Assembly: GCA_024684955.1 (NCBI GenBank)
Contig: JAIKWH010000021.1
Location: 1-54,923 of the forward strand
From: Pseudobutyrivibrio sp.
GTDB taxonomy: Bacteria > Bacillota > Clostridia > Lachnospirales > Lachnospiraceae
Reading direction: 5' to 3'
Length of the DNA stretch: 54,923 nt
The notes under the pieces were generated by a model. It was given only the letters and a program-made list of their open reading frames with translations. It had not been told where the DNA came from and did no database searches. Positions 31,927 to 40,201 of this stretch are shown piece after piece. Made by a program: the position numbers and the translations under genes. Within the stretch, counting starts at the first letter, position 1. Each line of letters begins with the position of its first letter.

Positions 31927-34473
31927 ATGGATAAAAAATACTTTGATGAATATGACAAGATTTTAAGTGGAAATATGGATGACAGGAAACTGTCTGAGGG
32001 GACCTACGTCCTCGATGATGGCAGCATTCTATCCATTCCTAGCCTATCTCCTAACAATAGATTTCCCTATGGGGCAAATGGCTTTAATTTTTGGTGCTAC
32101 GCATCAGGATATATGCATGCTAATGATGGCATGTTTTCCATGATTCTCAGGGCAGAGGAGGGCAAGGAGCCAAAACTTGCCTTTTTCGCTGGCCTGCAGG
32201 ATGGATATTTGTCCCTCCTGCCTGTCCCATACCTGGATGAATCTGCATTTGGAAAAGTCGACAGGTTTACCGTCTTTACCATGGAGGCTGCCTATTATTA
32301 TACAGCCCAGGGAGACCACAGATTTATGGTGAGGGTTATTGTAGATGAAAATAACAAACTCCATATTTCTCTGGACGCGGAAAATTTGGGCCAAGAGGAA
32401 AAAGAACTCAAGATAATCAGTTTTGCAAATCCATACCTGAGTAATTCCATTGCTGAATCCTCCGAGGACAGGTGGTTTAGAAAATGCTCTTATCTGGGTG
32501 AAGAAAAAGATATTTGCAGATTCCTCTTTAAAATCAATGAGGATTTATCAAGGACTGAGTCTGTGTCAAACGTAGGACTGTGGTCGGAAAAGATTCAGGT
32601 TTTAGGCGCAAGCCAGGTGAAAAAGAGAACATACACTACTGCAAGAGATGAGTTTGTGGGAGGAAATCTTCGCAACCTTTCTAATCCCGCAGTGTTTGAA
32701 AGAGGAGAACTGGCATCCCAGAAGCCAGTTACCTCCTTTACAGATATTGCTATAGCAGCCACAGAAAACGACCTTGCCATTGAGGCTGGAGAAACAGTTA
32801 GATTTGAGTATGAACTTGCCTATATGAAGGCATTGAGAAACGGGGAGAGTTTCCAGAGATTGACTAATGAGTCATACCAAAAACCAGCGGATTATTATCT
32901 TCAGGCCAATGGAAATAGGGAAGAGGCATATCTAAAAAATCTGTTCTTGAAAACTGATGATGAAAAGATGAATGCCTTTTTCTCCTACCTAAAAAAGCAG
33001 GTGGAATTTTGCGGAACCATAAAAGGTTACGTCCAGTTGACACCTAATTCTCTCATAGGAATAAGAGATGTCTTCCAGGCCCTGGAGGCTATGCTATATA
33101 TAGACCCTCAGGGTGCAAGGGAAAAAATGCTGGAGGCCTTTTCCTACATTGACCCAAGTGGCCGCTGTCCGAGACAGTATGGTATCCCAAAGGTGCCAGG
33201 CGATATGCCACCAGTTGATTTGAGAAAGTTTATTGATCAGGGCTGCTGGGTAATAGATACAGTGATTACCTACATTAAATATACCAAGGACTTTGACTTT
33301 CTCAAGGCGGATGCTGGCTATTATGAGATAGTGGACGACAAGAAAAAGATAGTCAAAAAGTCGGAAAAAAGGGATAGTGTGCTTTCCCACATGATTGCCA
33401 TTATGGACTTTTTGCTGGGGGCCATGGACCCTGACACAGGCTGTATCAGAGCCTTGTATGGGGACTGGAACGATGCCCTGGATGGTCTTGGGGTAAGCAA
33501 CAAGGAGGGGGAAGAATTCGGAAACGGTGTTTCTGTTATGGCCACCCTCCAGGTTTATAAAAATCTCAATGCAATGGTGGAACTTTTGGACCAAATAGGC
33601 CAGCATTCAGACAAGATAATTAAATACATGGATGCTAGTGCAGCCATAGAGTCGGGCCTAATGAAAAATGCAATCATTACAGATGGGGATGGCAACAAGA
33701 GAATCCTCCATGGATGGGGACAAGACAGGTCATATTTTGTAGGTAGTCATAGTGATTCTGATGGTCTGTCTAGATACGGGCTTACTTCCAATGCATTTTT
33801 CATAATCTCCGGCATGATAAGAAAGTATCCAGAATTAAAGGGGGCCATAAAAAATGCCTATGACCACCTGGATTCAAAGTATGGCTACAAGACCTTTGAC
33901 CCACATTTTACTGTGGAATCAAAGGGAGTAGGAAGAATCTACAAATTGCCAAAGGGAACAGCAGAGAATGGTGCAACATACGTCCATGCCACCGCCTTTG
34001 CTATCCTGAGCCTCTTTATGATTGGAGAGGATGAGATGGGATTTGAACAGTTAGAAAAGATTCTCCCATACAAGCACGAGACCACAAATTGCTCACCATA
34101 TGTTATGCCAAATTCCTATGGATATAACCCAGAATTATCCATTGATGGTCAGTCTATGCTGGACTGGCAAACCGGCAGTTCTAATGTGGTGATGAAGTTG
34201 CTAATCTGGTATGTCCTTGGCATTAGGCCAGACTATGACTGTCTTGTCATTGCCCCATCGGCCCACATTCCATACAAGACCATGGAATATTCTTTTGTAT
34301 ATTTAAAGAGAAGAATTCATGTCTTGTATGAGAGGAAAGGCATTGGAACTCGCAAATATCTAGTGAATTGCAAGGAGGTAGATCACAGTATTGACGAGGC
34401 CACCGGCAACTGCATTTTAAAAATTGCAGACACATCCATAGCCGGAGACTTGAATATACTTGTGACAGACTAA
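31927..34473 (+). CDS. GH94-like oligosaccharide phosphorylase
   Basis: An 848-residue cytoplasmic enzyme (no signal peptide) that should split a beta-linked gluco-oligosaccharide with inorganic phosphate to give glucose-1-phosphate. The N-terminal 300 residues are beta-rich. The (alpha/alpha)6 catalytic barrel shows FCGTIKGYVQLTPNSLIG, RDVFQALEAML, LYGDWNDALDGLG and ENGATYVHATAFAILSLF. DWND (513-516) is the GH94 motif carrying the general-acid aspartate. Length fits cellobiose/laminaribiose-type phosphorylases, though the related GH149 and GH161 families cannot be excluded by eye. It lies between permeases and phosphoglucomutase, the expected next step. Chain length and linkage preference are unknown. 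Confidence 0.82.
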   Translation: MDKKYFDEYDKILSGNMDDRKLSEGTYVLDDGSILSIPSLSPNNRFPYGANGFNFWCYASGYMHANDGMFSMILRAEEGKEPKLAFFAGLQDGYLSLLPVPYLDESAFGKVDRFTVFTMEAAYYYTAQGDHRFMVRVIVDENNKLHISLDAENLGQEEKELKIISFANPYLSNSIAESSEDRWFRKCSYLGEEKDICRFLFKINEDLSRTESVSNVGLWSEKIQVLGASQVKKRTYTTARDEFVGGNLRNLSNPAVFERGELASQKPVTSFTDIAIAATENDLAIEAGETVRFEYELAYMKALRNGESFQRLTNESYQKPADYYLQANGNREEAYLKNLFLKTDDEKMNAFFSYLKKQVEFCGTIKGYVQLTPNSLIGIRDVFQALEAMLYIDPQGAREKMLEAFSYIDPSGRCPRQYGIPKVPGDMPPVDLRKFIDQGCWVIDTVITYIKYTKDFDFLKADAGYYEIVDDKKKIVKKSEKRDSVLSHMIAIMDFLLGAMDPDTGCIRALYGDWNDALDGLGVSNKEGEEFGNGVSVMATLQVYKNLNAMVELLDQIGQHSDKIIKYMDASAAIESGLMKNAIITDGDGNKRILHGWGQDRSYFVGSHSDSDGLSRYGLTSNAFFIISGMIRKYPELKGAIKNAYDHLDSKYGYKTFDPHFTVESKGVGRIYKLPKGTAENGATYVHATAFAILSLFMIGEDEMGFEQLEKILPYKHETTNCSPYVMPNSYGYNPELSIDGQSMLDWQTGSSNVVMKLLIWYVLGIRPDYDCLVIAPSAHIPYKTMEYSFVYLKRRIHVLYERKGIGTRKYLVNCKEVDHSIDEATGNCILKIADTSIAGDLNILVTD

Positions 34474-34492
34474 TAGAGAAGAGGGAAAAATA

Positions 34493-35902
34493 ATGGTTCA
34501 TTTTGGAACAGGTGGATTCAGAGGAATTATCGGTGATGAATTTACCAAGGAAAATATAGAGATTATCAGCAAGGCCCTGTGTGAAAAGATGATAAATGAG
34601 GGTGTGGAAAAAGAAATTGTCATGGGCTATGACAAGCGATTCCTCTCAAAGGAGGCCATGCAGTGGGCGGCTCAGGTATTTGCAGCAGAGGGTTTTAGGG
34701 CCTATTTAATAAACAGGTCATGCCCCACACCCCTTGTTATGTACTATGTTATGGAACATAGGATGGATTATGGCATGATGATTACCGCCAGCCACAATCC
34801 AGCCATCTACAATGGAATCAAAGTCTTTACAAAGGGAGGACGAGATGCCAACGAGGAGACCACAATCGACCTGGAAAAATATATGGCAAAAGTAGATGAA
34901 AATTCTATAAAGACCATGGAATATGACAAGGCAAAAGAATTAGGTCTTATAGAAGAAATCTATCCATTAAATGATTATATCGATGCCATATTAGATGCTG
35001 TAGACGTGCAGGCAATTAGAAAGGCAGGCCTTAGGGTAGCCATTGACCCAATGTATGGCGTCAGTGAAACATCCCTAAAAACAATTCTTATGACTACCCG
35101 CTGCGAGGTCTTTACAATCCATGACAGGCACGACACCCTCTTTGGAGGAAAGTTGCCTGCCCCTAATTCTTCCACTTTAAAGTCATTGCAAAACGCGGTC
35201 TTGGATAATGGCTGCGACATAGGTCTAGCCACAGATGGTGATGCGGACAGAATAGGAATCATAGATGACAAGGGTAGGTTCCTACACCCAAATGACATCT
35301 TGGTTTTGCTCTACTACTACCTGGTCAAATTCAAGGGATGGAATGGGCCAGTGGTACGAAATCTAACCACCACCCATATGTTAGACAAGGTGGCAGACCA
35401 GTTTGGACAAAAATGTTATGAGGTGCCTGTAGGCTTTAAATGGGTTTCCTCAAAAATGTCAGAGACAGATGCCATCATAGGTGGAGAATCCTCTGGTGGT
35501 CTGACTGTAAAGGGTCACATCCACGGCAAAGATGGGATTTATGCAGCAGCCCTTTTGGTGGAAATGTTGGCATTGACAGGAAAGAAACTCTCCCAGATAT
35601 ACAAGGAGATAGAGGATGAAGTAGGCTCCATATACATGGAGGAGAGGGATTTTAAATTCTCCCAGGAAAAGAAAGAATCTATCAATAAAGTTCTCATGGA
35701 AGAAAAGCAAATACCATCCTTTGACCAGGAGATAGAGAAGGTGTCATACATGGATGGCTGCAAGGTCTACTTTAAAAATGGAGGATGGATTAGCGCTAGA
35801 TTCTCCGGCACAGAACCCCTTCTTAGAATATACTCAGAGATGCCTACCCCAGAGGCAGCCATAAAGGAAGCAGAGATATTCCAATCCTTTCTTGCAGTAT
35901 AA
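34493..35902 (+). CDS. Phosphoglucomutase / phosphomannomutase
   Basis: A 469-residue alpha-D-phosphohexomutase that would turn the glucose-1-phosphate made by the upstream phosphorylase into glucose-6-phosphate. All four active-site loops are visible: phosphoserine loop TASHNP (S100), metal loop TDGDADR (D248, D250, D252), sugar-specificity loop GGESSGG and phosphate loop RFSGTEPLLRI. The length matches bacterial PMM/PGM enzymes. It is 19 bases behind the phosphorylase gene with a GAGGG ribosome binding site, so both enzymes are made together. A bidirectional terminator ends the locus. Confidence 0.92.
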   Translation: MVHFGTGGFRGIIGDEFTKENIEIISKALCEKMINEGVEKEIVMGYDKRFLSKEAMQWAAQVFAAEGFRAYLINRSCPTPLVMYYVMEHRMDYGMMITASHNPAIYNGIKVFTKGGRDANEETTIDLEKYMAKVDENSIKTMEYDKAKELGLIEEIYPLNDYIDAILDAVDVQAIRKAGLRVAIDPMYGVSETSLKTILMTTRCEVFTIHDRHDTLFGGKLPAPNSSTLKSLQNAVLDNGCDIGLATDGDADRIGIIDDKGRFLHPNDILVLLYYYLVKFKGWNGPVVRNLTTTHMLDKVADQFGQKCYEVPVGFKWVSSKMSETDAIIGGESSGGLTVKGHIHGKDGIYAAALLVEMLALTGKKLSQIYKEIEDEVGSIYMEERDFKFSQEKKESINKVLMEEKQIPSFDQEIEKVSYMDGCKVYFKNGGWISARFSGTEPLLRIYSEMPTPEAAIKEAEIFQSFLAV

Positions 35903-35929
35903 ATATCTTGATTGTCCCCATACATAAAA

Positions 35930-35960
35930 AGGGCCCTCCAACCGGAGGGCTCTAATTTTA
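35930..35960. terminator. Bidirectional terminator between sugar loci
   Basis: GGGCCCTCC (35931-35939), AACC loop and GGAGGGCTC (35944-35952) form a 9-bp stem with one G-U pair. TAATTTTA follows on the + strand, and the A-run at 35926-35930 supplies T residues on the - strand. Serves the mutase and the convergent regulator. Confidence 0.8.
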
Positions 35961-36878
35961 TTCTGTAGTGTCTGAATGATAGAGATTAAAGATGATGTCC
36001 TGAGGTGAGTTGCCAAAGGATTTGCCAAACAGGGTAACACCGCCAGGGTTTTTGGCATCAGGTTTTACCGCAATCCTAAGGGTGATCCATGGAGAATCAT
36101 TTAAATGCAGGTCGTCGATGGTCACGTCAGACATTTTTACAGCATCCACATTTGTATTTAGGTGTGAGCATCTGAGATATATCAGGTCCCCGTATTGTGA
36201 GAAGGAAGAATCCCACCAGTCAGGAGTGTATTTGCCTCTCACGTCAGAATAGTTGCCAGGGCTGGTCCAGGTGGCCAGCTCTATTCCATTGATGGAGAAG
36301 GTAATATCAGAAGGCCAACGGTTGCTAGACTCAGGGAATTCTGAGGAAAGCTCCATAGAAAGTTCTAACAACTCAGGCTTTTCGTTTTCGTTTAACATAT
36401 TAGGGATGCGGTATTCCACGAATCCTCTTGAGAACCAAAGGAGGCTGGCGTCCACACGTTGGTTTGCTACAAAGGAACGAGGGTCGTCAAACTGGCCGAT
36501 GGTAGCGCTCTGAGATGCCAGGCCACAGGTAGGCTGGATGTCAAAGTTTGAATAGAGGCCAAGAGGAATCTCTGAGGTCTTTTTCTTAAATGGCATGTAA
36601 ATCCTGTGAGGGAAATTGATTTGTATCTGATCCACCTTTAGGGTGTAGACCTTTTTGCGGTCATCCTCAGATTTGTAATTGTGGGACTGGTGAATGAGAT
36701 TAGCATTCTCCAATTCCTTTAGATGTCTGGACACGATAGCCTTTGTAAGAGATAACTCCTTTGCCAGGTCGCTGGCCGTGGCAGGCTTTGATGCCAGTAT
36801 GGAAAGTATTTTAACTCTGGTCTCTGAGGCCAGAGCCTTGTATACGTCTATGCCGTCTTCTTCAAGATTAAGAACCAT
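35958..36878 (-). CDS. ArsR-type regulator with large C-terminal beta-rich domain
   Basis: A 306-residue protein. Residues about 10-85 are an ArsR-like winged helix (VYKALASETRVKILSILASKP, then ASDLAKELSLTKAIVSRHLKELENANL, quoted in parts). The rest, over 200 residues, is rich in short beta strands with aromatic residues (IPLGLYSNFDIQPTCGLA, WFSRGFVEYRIPN, RWPSDITFSINGIELATWTSPG) and ends in LFGKSFGNSPQDIIFNLYH. This looks like a jelly-roll sugar-binding domain rather than the metal sites of classical ArsR proteins. Its gene diverges from an ABC sugar locus, and three 18-bp palindromic sites lie in the shared intergenic region. It is probably a sugar-responsive repressor of both directions. 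Confidence 0.85.
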   Translation of the reverse strand: MVLNLEEDGIDVYKALASETRVKILSILASKPATASDLAKELSLTKAIVSRHLKELENANLIHQSHNYKSEDDRKKVYTLKVDQIQINFPHRIYMPFKKKTSEIPLGLYSNFDIQPTCGLASQSATIGQFDDPRSFVANQRVDASLLWFSRGFVEYRIPNMLNENEKPELLELSMELSSEFPESSNRWPSDITFSINGIELATWTSPGNYSDVRGKYTPDWWDSSFSQYGDLIYLRCSHLNTNVDAVKMSDVTIDDLHLNDSPWITLRIAVKPDAKNPGGVTLFGKSFGNSPQDIIFNLYHSDTTE

Positions 36879-36900
36879 TTTACACCTCCTGTTTAGGTCA

Positions 36901-36918
36901 GTATACCAAATAGTCGTC
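36901..36918. promoter_or_regulatory. Operator-like site 1 (regulator-proximal)
   Basis: GTATACCAAATAGTCGTC matches the central palindrome at 36962-36979 at 13 of 18 positions, with the left half best conserved. It lies 22 bases upstream of the ArsR-type gene start, fitting autoregulation. Confidence 0.45.
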
Positions 36919-36961
36919 TGGTTTTCGATATTTTTTTGAAAAGAATCTCAAAAAATATACC

Positions 36962-36979
36962 GTATACTAGATAGTATAC
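36962..36979. promoter_or_regulatory. Operator-like site 2, perfect palindrome
   Basis: GTATACTA-GA-TAGTATAC is a perfect inverted repeat with a two-base centre, extended by one more pair (C36961, G36980). It is between the divergent genes and is the likely core operator of the ArsR-type regulator. ATATAC immediately before it (36955-36960) may be an additional half site. Confidence 0.65.
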
Positions 36980-37140
36980 GAAAGAGGGTGATAAAGAAGT
37001 AAAAGTCAGAAAACTTTACCAAAAGGTTTACTATAGCCGAAATTTTATAAAATTTGCCAAAATTCTCCTAAAATTAGTTGACTACTAAGTGCACTTGTTC
37101 TATCATCTGACTTAGATAACCAGTGCACGGTTTTCTGTTT

Positions 37141-37181
37141 TTGACTAAAAAGTCAAGTTGACAGTATACCAATTAGTAAAC
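37141..37181 (+). promoter_or_regulatory. Promoter of the second sugar locus with overlapping operator site 3
   Basis: TTGACT (37141-37146) and TATACC (37165-37170) are spaced by 18 bases. Operator-like GTATACCAATTAGTAAAC (37164-37181) overlaps the -10 region, so a bound repressor would block polymerase. The other part of the 36879-37212 gap is AT-rich and includes two GTGCAC words about 30 bases apart. Confidence 0.55.
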
Positions 37182-37212
37182 AAAACGGAATATTAAGAGG
37201 GGGACTTTAAAA

Positions 37213-38463
37213 ATGAAATTGAAGAAAATGGGTTGTCTGCTGATGACAGCAGCTATAAGCGCCAGTCTTTTGGCAGGATGCGGTGGATCATCTACACCAA
37301 AGGAAGAAACAAATGGAGAATTGGTTCTTTGGTCATCTGCAACAGGTCCTGATGCAGAGGCAATCAAAGCCACTATTGATAATTACAATGCAACAGACCC
37401 AGCCTTCACAGTAAAGTTTGTTTCCATGGAGGCTGAGACATTTAACTCTAAGCTTACAACAGCCGGCAAATCTGGCAAGGGTGTTCCAGATATGGCCCTG
37501 ATCGCTTCAGAGTCACTTCCTACATATCACTCACAGGGCATGCTTGAAAGCTGGGATGACGCAATTAGCGGTACAGAAGTAAAGGCTGAAAACTATATTT
37601 CAGGTGCATGGGATGCAGGCTCAGCAGATGGTAGCCAGTATGGTATTCCAGCAACAATGGGTTCTTGGATCATGTATGTAAACAAAGACCTTGCTGAAAA
37701 ATATGTACCAGGATGTCTTGATGATGGATTCATTACATATGAAGAAATCGAGGCAGCTGGTGAGGCAGCAAAGGCTGATGGCAACTACGCATGCGCTACA
37801 ACATGGAACATGCAGAACTTTATGAATATCTACTTACAGATGGGTGGCCAGTGGCTTGATGGCGATGGCAAGATTTCTGTAAACAATGAGTACTCAGTAG
37901 CAGCAATCGAAGAGTACAAAAAGATGCTTGATAACGGTTGGTTGGTTCCTCAGGGCGAGGATGCTGGCAAACTGTTCGTAAATGGACAGATTGTATTCCT
38001 TCCAGAGGGAACATGGATGCTTTCTACAATGAACACAATCACAGACTTTGAATGGGTAGAGACATTCACTCCACAGTGGGATCTCAACAATATCGTACAG
38101 TGTGCAGGTGCTGACCAGTTTGCATTATTCAAGGGAGAGTCTCCAAGAAGTGCAGGCAGAATGGCAGGAATGGTTGACTTCCTTACATGGCTCCAGGGCA
38201 ATCAGCTTGAGTGGTGCCAGTCAGGTGCAATCCCTTCAGGTATTGCTATGAGCCAGAACGAGGAATTCCTCAGCTTGCCACAGTCATTCCTTATCACATC
38301 TGAGACAGGTAGAGACAAGGTAAAAATCAACACAACAGATGGTACAAGCTATGTATTCTCTGAGGTTGATGCTCGTATGTGGGATATGTTAAGCGGCGCA
38401 GCTGATATTACTGAGACATTTGATGAGATTCAGAAGATTGTAAACGAGAAGATGGGATACTAA
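37213..38463 (+). CDS. Sugar-binding lipoprotein of ABC transporter
   Basis: A 416-residue family 1 solute-binding protein. Its signal peptide ends in lipobox LLAGC (C23), giving a lipid-anchored protein outside the membrane. The body has ELVLWSSATGPDAEAIKATI, KGVPDMALIASESLPTY, YGIPATMGSWIMYVNKDLAEK (in part) and FLPEGTWMLSTMN, typical of maltose/arabino- or xylo-oligosaccharide binders. Codon use is biased towards a few codons, as for the other binding protein, suggesting strong induction. GAGGGGG is the ribosome binding site. The gene follows the operator-overlapped promoter and its stop overlaps the next permease start (TAATG). Confidence 0.92.
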   Translation: MKLKKMGCLLMTAAISASLLAGCGGSSTPKEETNGELVLWSSATGPDAEAIKATIDNYNATDPAFTVKFVSMEAETFNSKLTTAGKSGKGVPDMALIASESLPTYHSQGMLESWDDAISGTEVKAENYISGAWDAGSADGSQYGIPATMGSWIMYVNKDLAEKYVPGCLDDGFITYEEIEAAGEAAKADGNYACATTWNMQNFMNIYLQMGGQWLDGDGKISVNNEYSVAAIEEYKKMLDNGWLVPQGEDAGKLFVNGQIVFLPEGTWMLSTMNTITDFEWVETFTPQWDLNNIVQCAGADQFALFKGESPRSAGRMAGMVDFLTWLQGNQLEWCQSGAIPSGIAMSQNEEFLSLPQSFLITSETGRDKVKINTTDGTSYVFSEVDARMWDMLSGAADITETFDEIQKIVNEKMGY

Positions 38464-39335
38464 TGAAGAAAAAACTTTTTTGGCCAGCAGTGTTTATCGG
38501 GCCGTATTTTCTCCTATTCACTATATTTTTTCTGTTCCCGGCTTTCTTCGGATTGTACGTGTCCCTGACTGAATGGGACATGTACAATACACCGGAGTTT
38601 GTAGGACTGCAGAATTATGCAAAGATTCTCTTTGATGAATCAAGCATTTATTATGATCAGTTCCGTCTGGGAATGGGCAATACTCTTCTTTTTGTTGTAA
38701 TGGCGGTACCACTCTGCGTAGTGGTACCATTGTTACTTGCAGTATTGCTCAATTCAAAACCAAAGGGACATAAATTTTTCCAGTCAATTCTTTACATGCC
38801 AACACTTTTTTCAATTTCGGCAGTAATGATTATCTGGTCATTCCTTCTGTCCCTGTCATATGGACCTTTCCGCACTTGGTTTGGCATGGATTTTGATTTG
38901 AAATCAACACAACCATGGGCTTGGATCTGCATAGTAGGGGTTACCCTATGGTGGTGCATGGGATCCAACTTGGTAATATATGTGGCAGCTCTGGCTGGCA
39001 TCCCCGTTGACCAGCTGGAGGCAGCTACAATTGATGGAGCAGGTTCAATCACCAAGTTTTTCAAGGTGGTTATTCCAAACTTGAGATTTCAGTTACTCTT
39101 TACCACAGTGACAACTACAGTGGCCCAGTTCAACATATACGGACAGCCTCTCATGCTCACTGGCGGTGGCCCAAACAATTCTACCCGTGTAATGATGATG
39201 TATATTCAGGAGAATGCCTTTGGTAAAGGTATATCAACTGCAGGTATGTCTTCTGCCATGGCCACATTGATGGGTCTGGTTATTATTGCGGTATCGGCAG
39301 TACAACTTGTGATTAACCGCAGGAACGCGAGGTGA
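38463..39335 (+). CDS. Sugar ABC permease, MalF/UgpA type
   Basis: A 290-residue membrane protein with six hydrophobic segments. N-terminal FWPAVFIGPYFLLFTIFFLFPAFFGLYVSL (in part, PYFLLFTIFFLFPA) and LTEWDMYNTPEFVGLQNY are standard for the UgpA/MalF branch. The EAA docking loop reads DQLEAATIDGAGSITKFFKV. Its start overlaps the binding-protein stop by one base, so translation is coupled. It pairs with the next permease; no ATPase is encoded nearby, which again points to a shared ATPase. Confidence 0.93.
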   Translation: MKKKLFWPAVFIGPYFLLFTIFFLFPAFFGLYVSLTEWDMYNTPEFVGLQNYAKILFDESSIYYDQFRLGMGNTLLFVVMAVPLCVVVPLLLAVLLNSKPKGHKFFQSILYMPTLFSISAVMIIWSFLLSLSYGPFRTWFGMDFDLKSTQPWAWICIVGVTLWWCMGSNLVIYVAALAGIPVDQLEAATIDGAGSITKFFKVVIPNLRFQLLFTTVTTTVAQFNIYGQPLMLTGGGPNNSTRVMMMYIQENAFGKGISTAGMSSAMATLMGLVIIAVSAVQLVINRRNAR

Positions 39336-39339
39336 GGAC

Positions 39340-40182
39340 ATGAAATCTAAATCGAGAAACAAAAAAATCATCCTTACACTGGCCTTTGTCATCCTGGCTG
39401 TCATCTGCGTACTTTGGTTGTTTCCAATGATATGGGCGATTTTTACAGCATTTCAGTCAGAGACAGAGATCCAGAAAATGGACTTTCATATTATCCCAGT
39501 GGATTTCACCTGGGAAAACTATTTCAAGTTGTTTAACAACGACTCTTCTCCAGTACTTAGGTGGTTTTTAAACTCCCTGGTAGTGGCTACAGGACATATG
39601 TGCCTGGTGCTGGTGGTTGTATCCTTGGCAGGGTATGGCTTTACCAGATTGGATTTTAAAGGACGTGACGGATTGTTCTTACTTTTGATGGCAACTATGA
39701 TGTTCCCATCCGTTATGAGCCTTATTCCAAATTTTAAAATCGTAGATGCATTTGGATGGACCAACACTTACCTGGCAGTAATTGTGCCTGGCGCGGCTGG
39801 AGTCACAAACGTATTTCTGGTAAGACAATTTATGATGGCTATCCCTAGAGAATTAGATGAGGCGGCAAAAGTGGACGGAGCCAATCACTGGCAGATATTC
39901 CGCCACATTATCCTGCCAAACTCAAAGCCGGTACTAATGGTTGTAGGCCTGTTTTCATTTACAGGCGCATGGAATGATTTCCTCTGGCCATCAATAGTAA
40001 TGAGTGATGTAGAGATGCTGCCAATTACACCTGGTTTGCAACTATTGCAGGGCCAGTACATGACCTATCCGGGAATTGCCATGGCCGGCGCCATAATGGC
40101 AATCATTCCAACATTTGTACTCTATTTGTTTGCTCAGGACAAGTTTATGCAGTCTATGTCTTTGGGCAGCGGAATTAAATAA
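39340..40182 (+). CDS. Sugar ABC permease, MalG/UgpE type
   Basis: A 280-residue membrane protein four bases after its partner. Six hydrophobic segments; the EAA loop is RELDEAAKVDGANHWQIFRH. The text LWLFPMIWAIFTAFQ and the C-terminal QDKFMQSMSLGSGIK are characteristic of the UgpE/MalG branch. GGTGAGG precedes the start. It ends 19 bases before the GH2 gene, so uptake and intracellular hydrolysis are encoded together. Confidence 0.93.
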   Translation: MKSKSRNKKIILTLAFVILAVICVLWLFPMIWAIFTAFQSETEIQKMDFHIIPVDFTWENYFKLFNNDSSPVLRWFLNSLVVATGHMCLVLVVVSLAGYGFTRLDFKGRDGLFLLLMATMMFPSVMSLIPNFKIVDAFGWTNTYLAVIVPGAAGVTNVFLVRQFMMAIPRELDEAAKVDGANHWQIFRHIILPNSKPVLMVVGLFSFTGAWNDFLWPSIVMSDVEMLPITPGLQLLQGQYMTYPGIAMAGAIMAIIPTFVLYLFAQDKFMQSMSLGSGIK

Positions 40183-40201
40183 AGGTAAGGAAACAAATAC
40201 A

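Noticed and set aside
33094-33606. 170-codon reading frame on the - strand inside the phosphorylase gene
   Set aside because: The opposite strand encodes the conserved GH94-like catalytic core including DWND; the frame is a shadow.
40115-40201. Extended N-terminus of the GH2 protein from ATG 40115
   Set aside because: It lies inside the permease gene in another frame, adds Cys/Leu-rich text unlike GH2, and the proper ribosome binding site serves ATG 40202.
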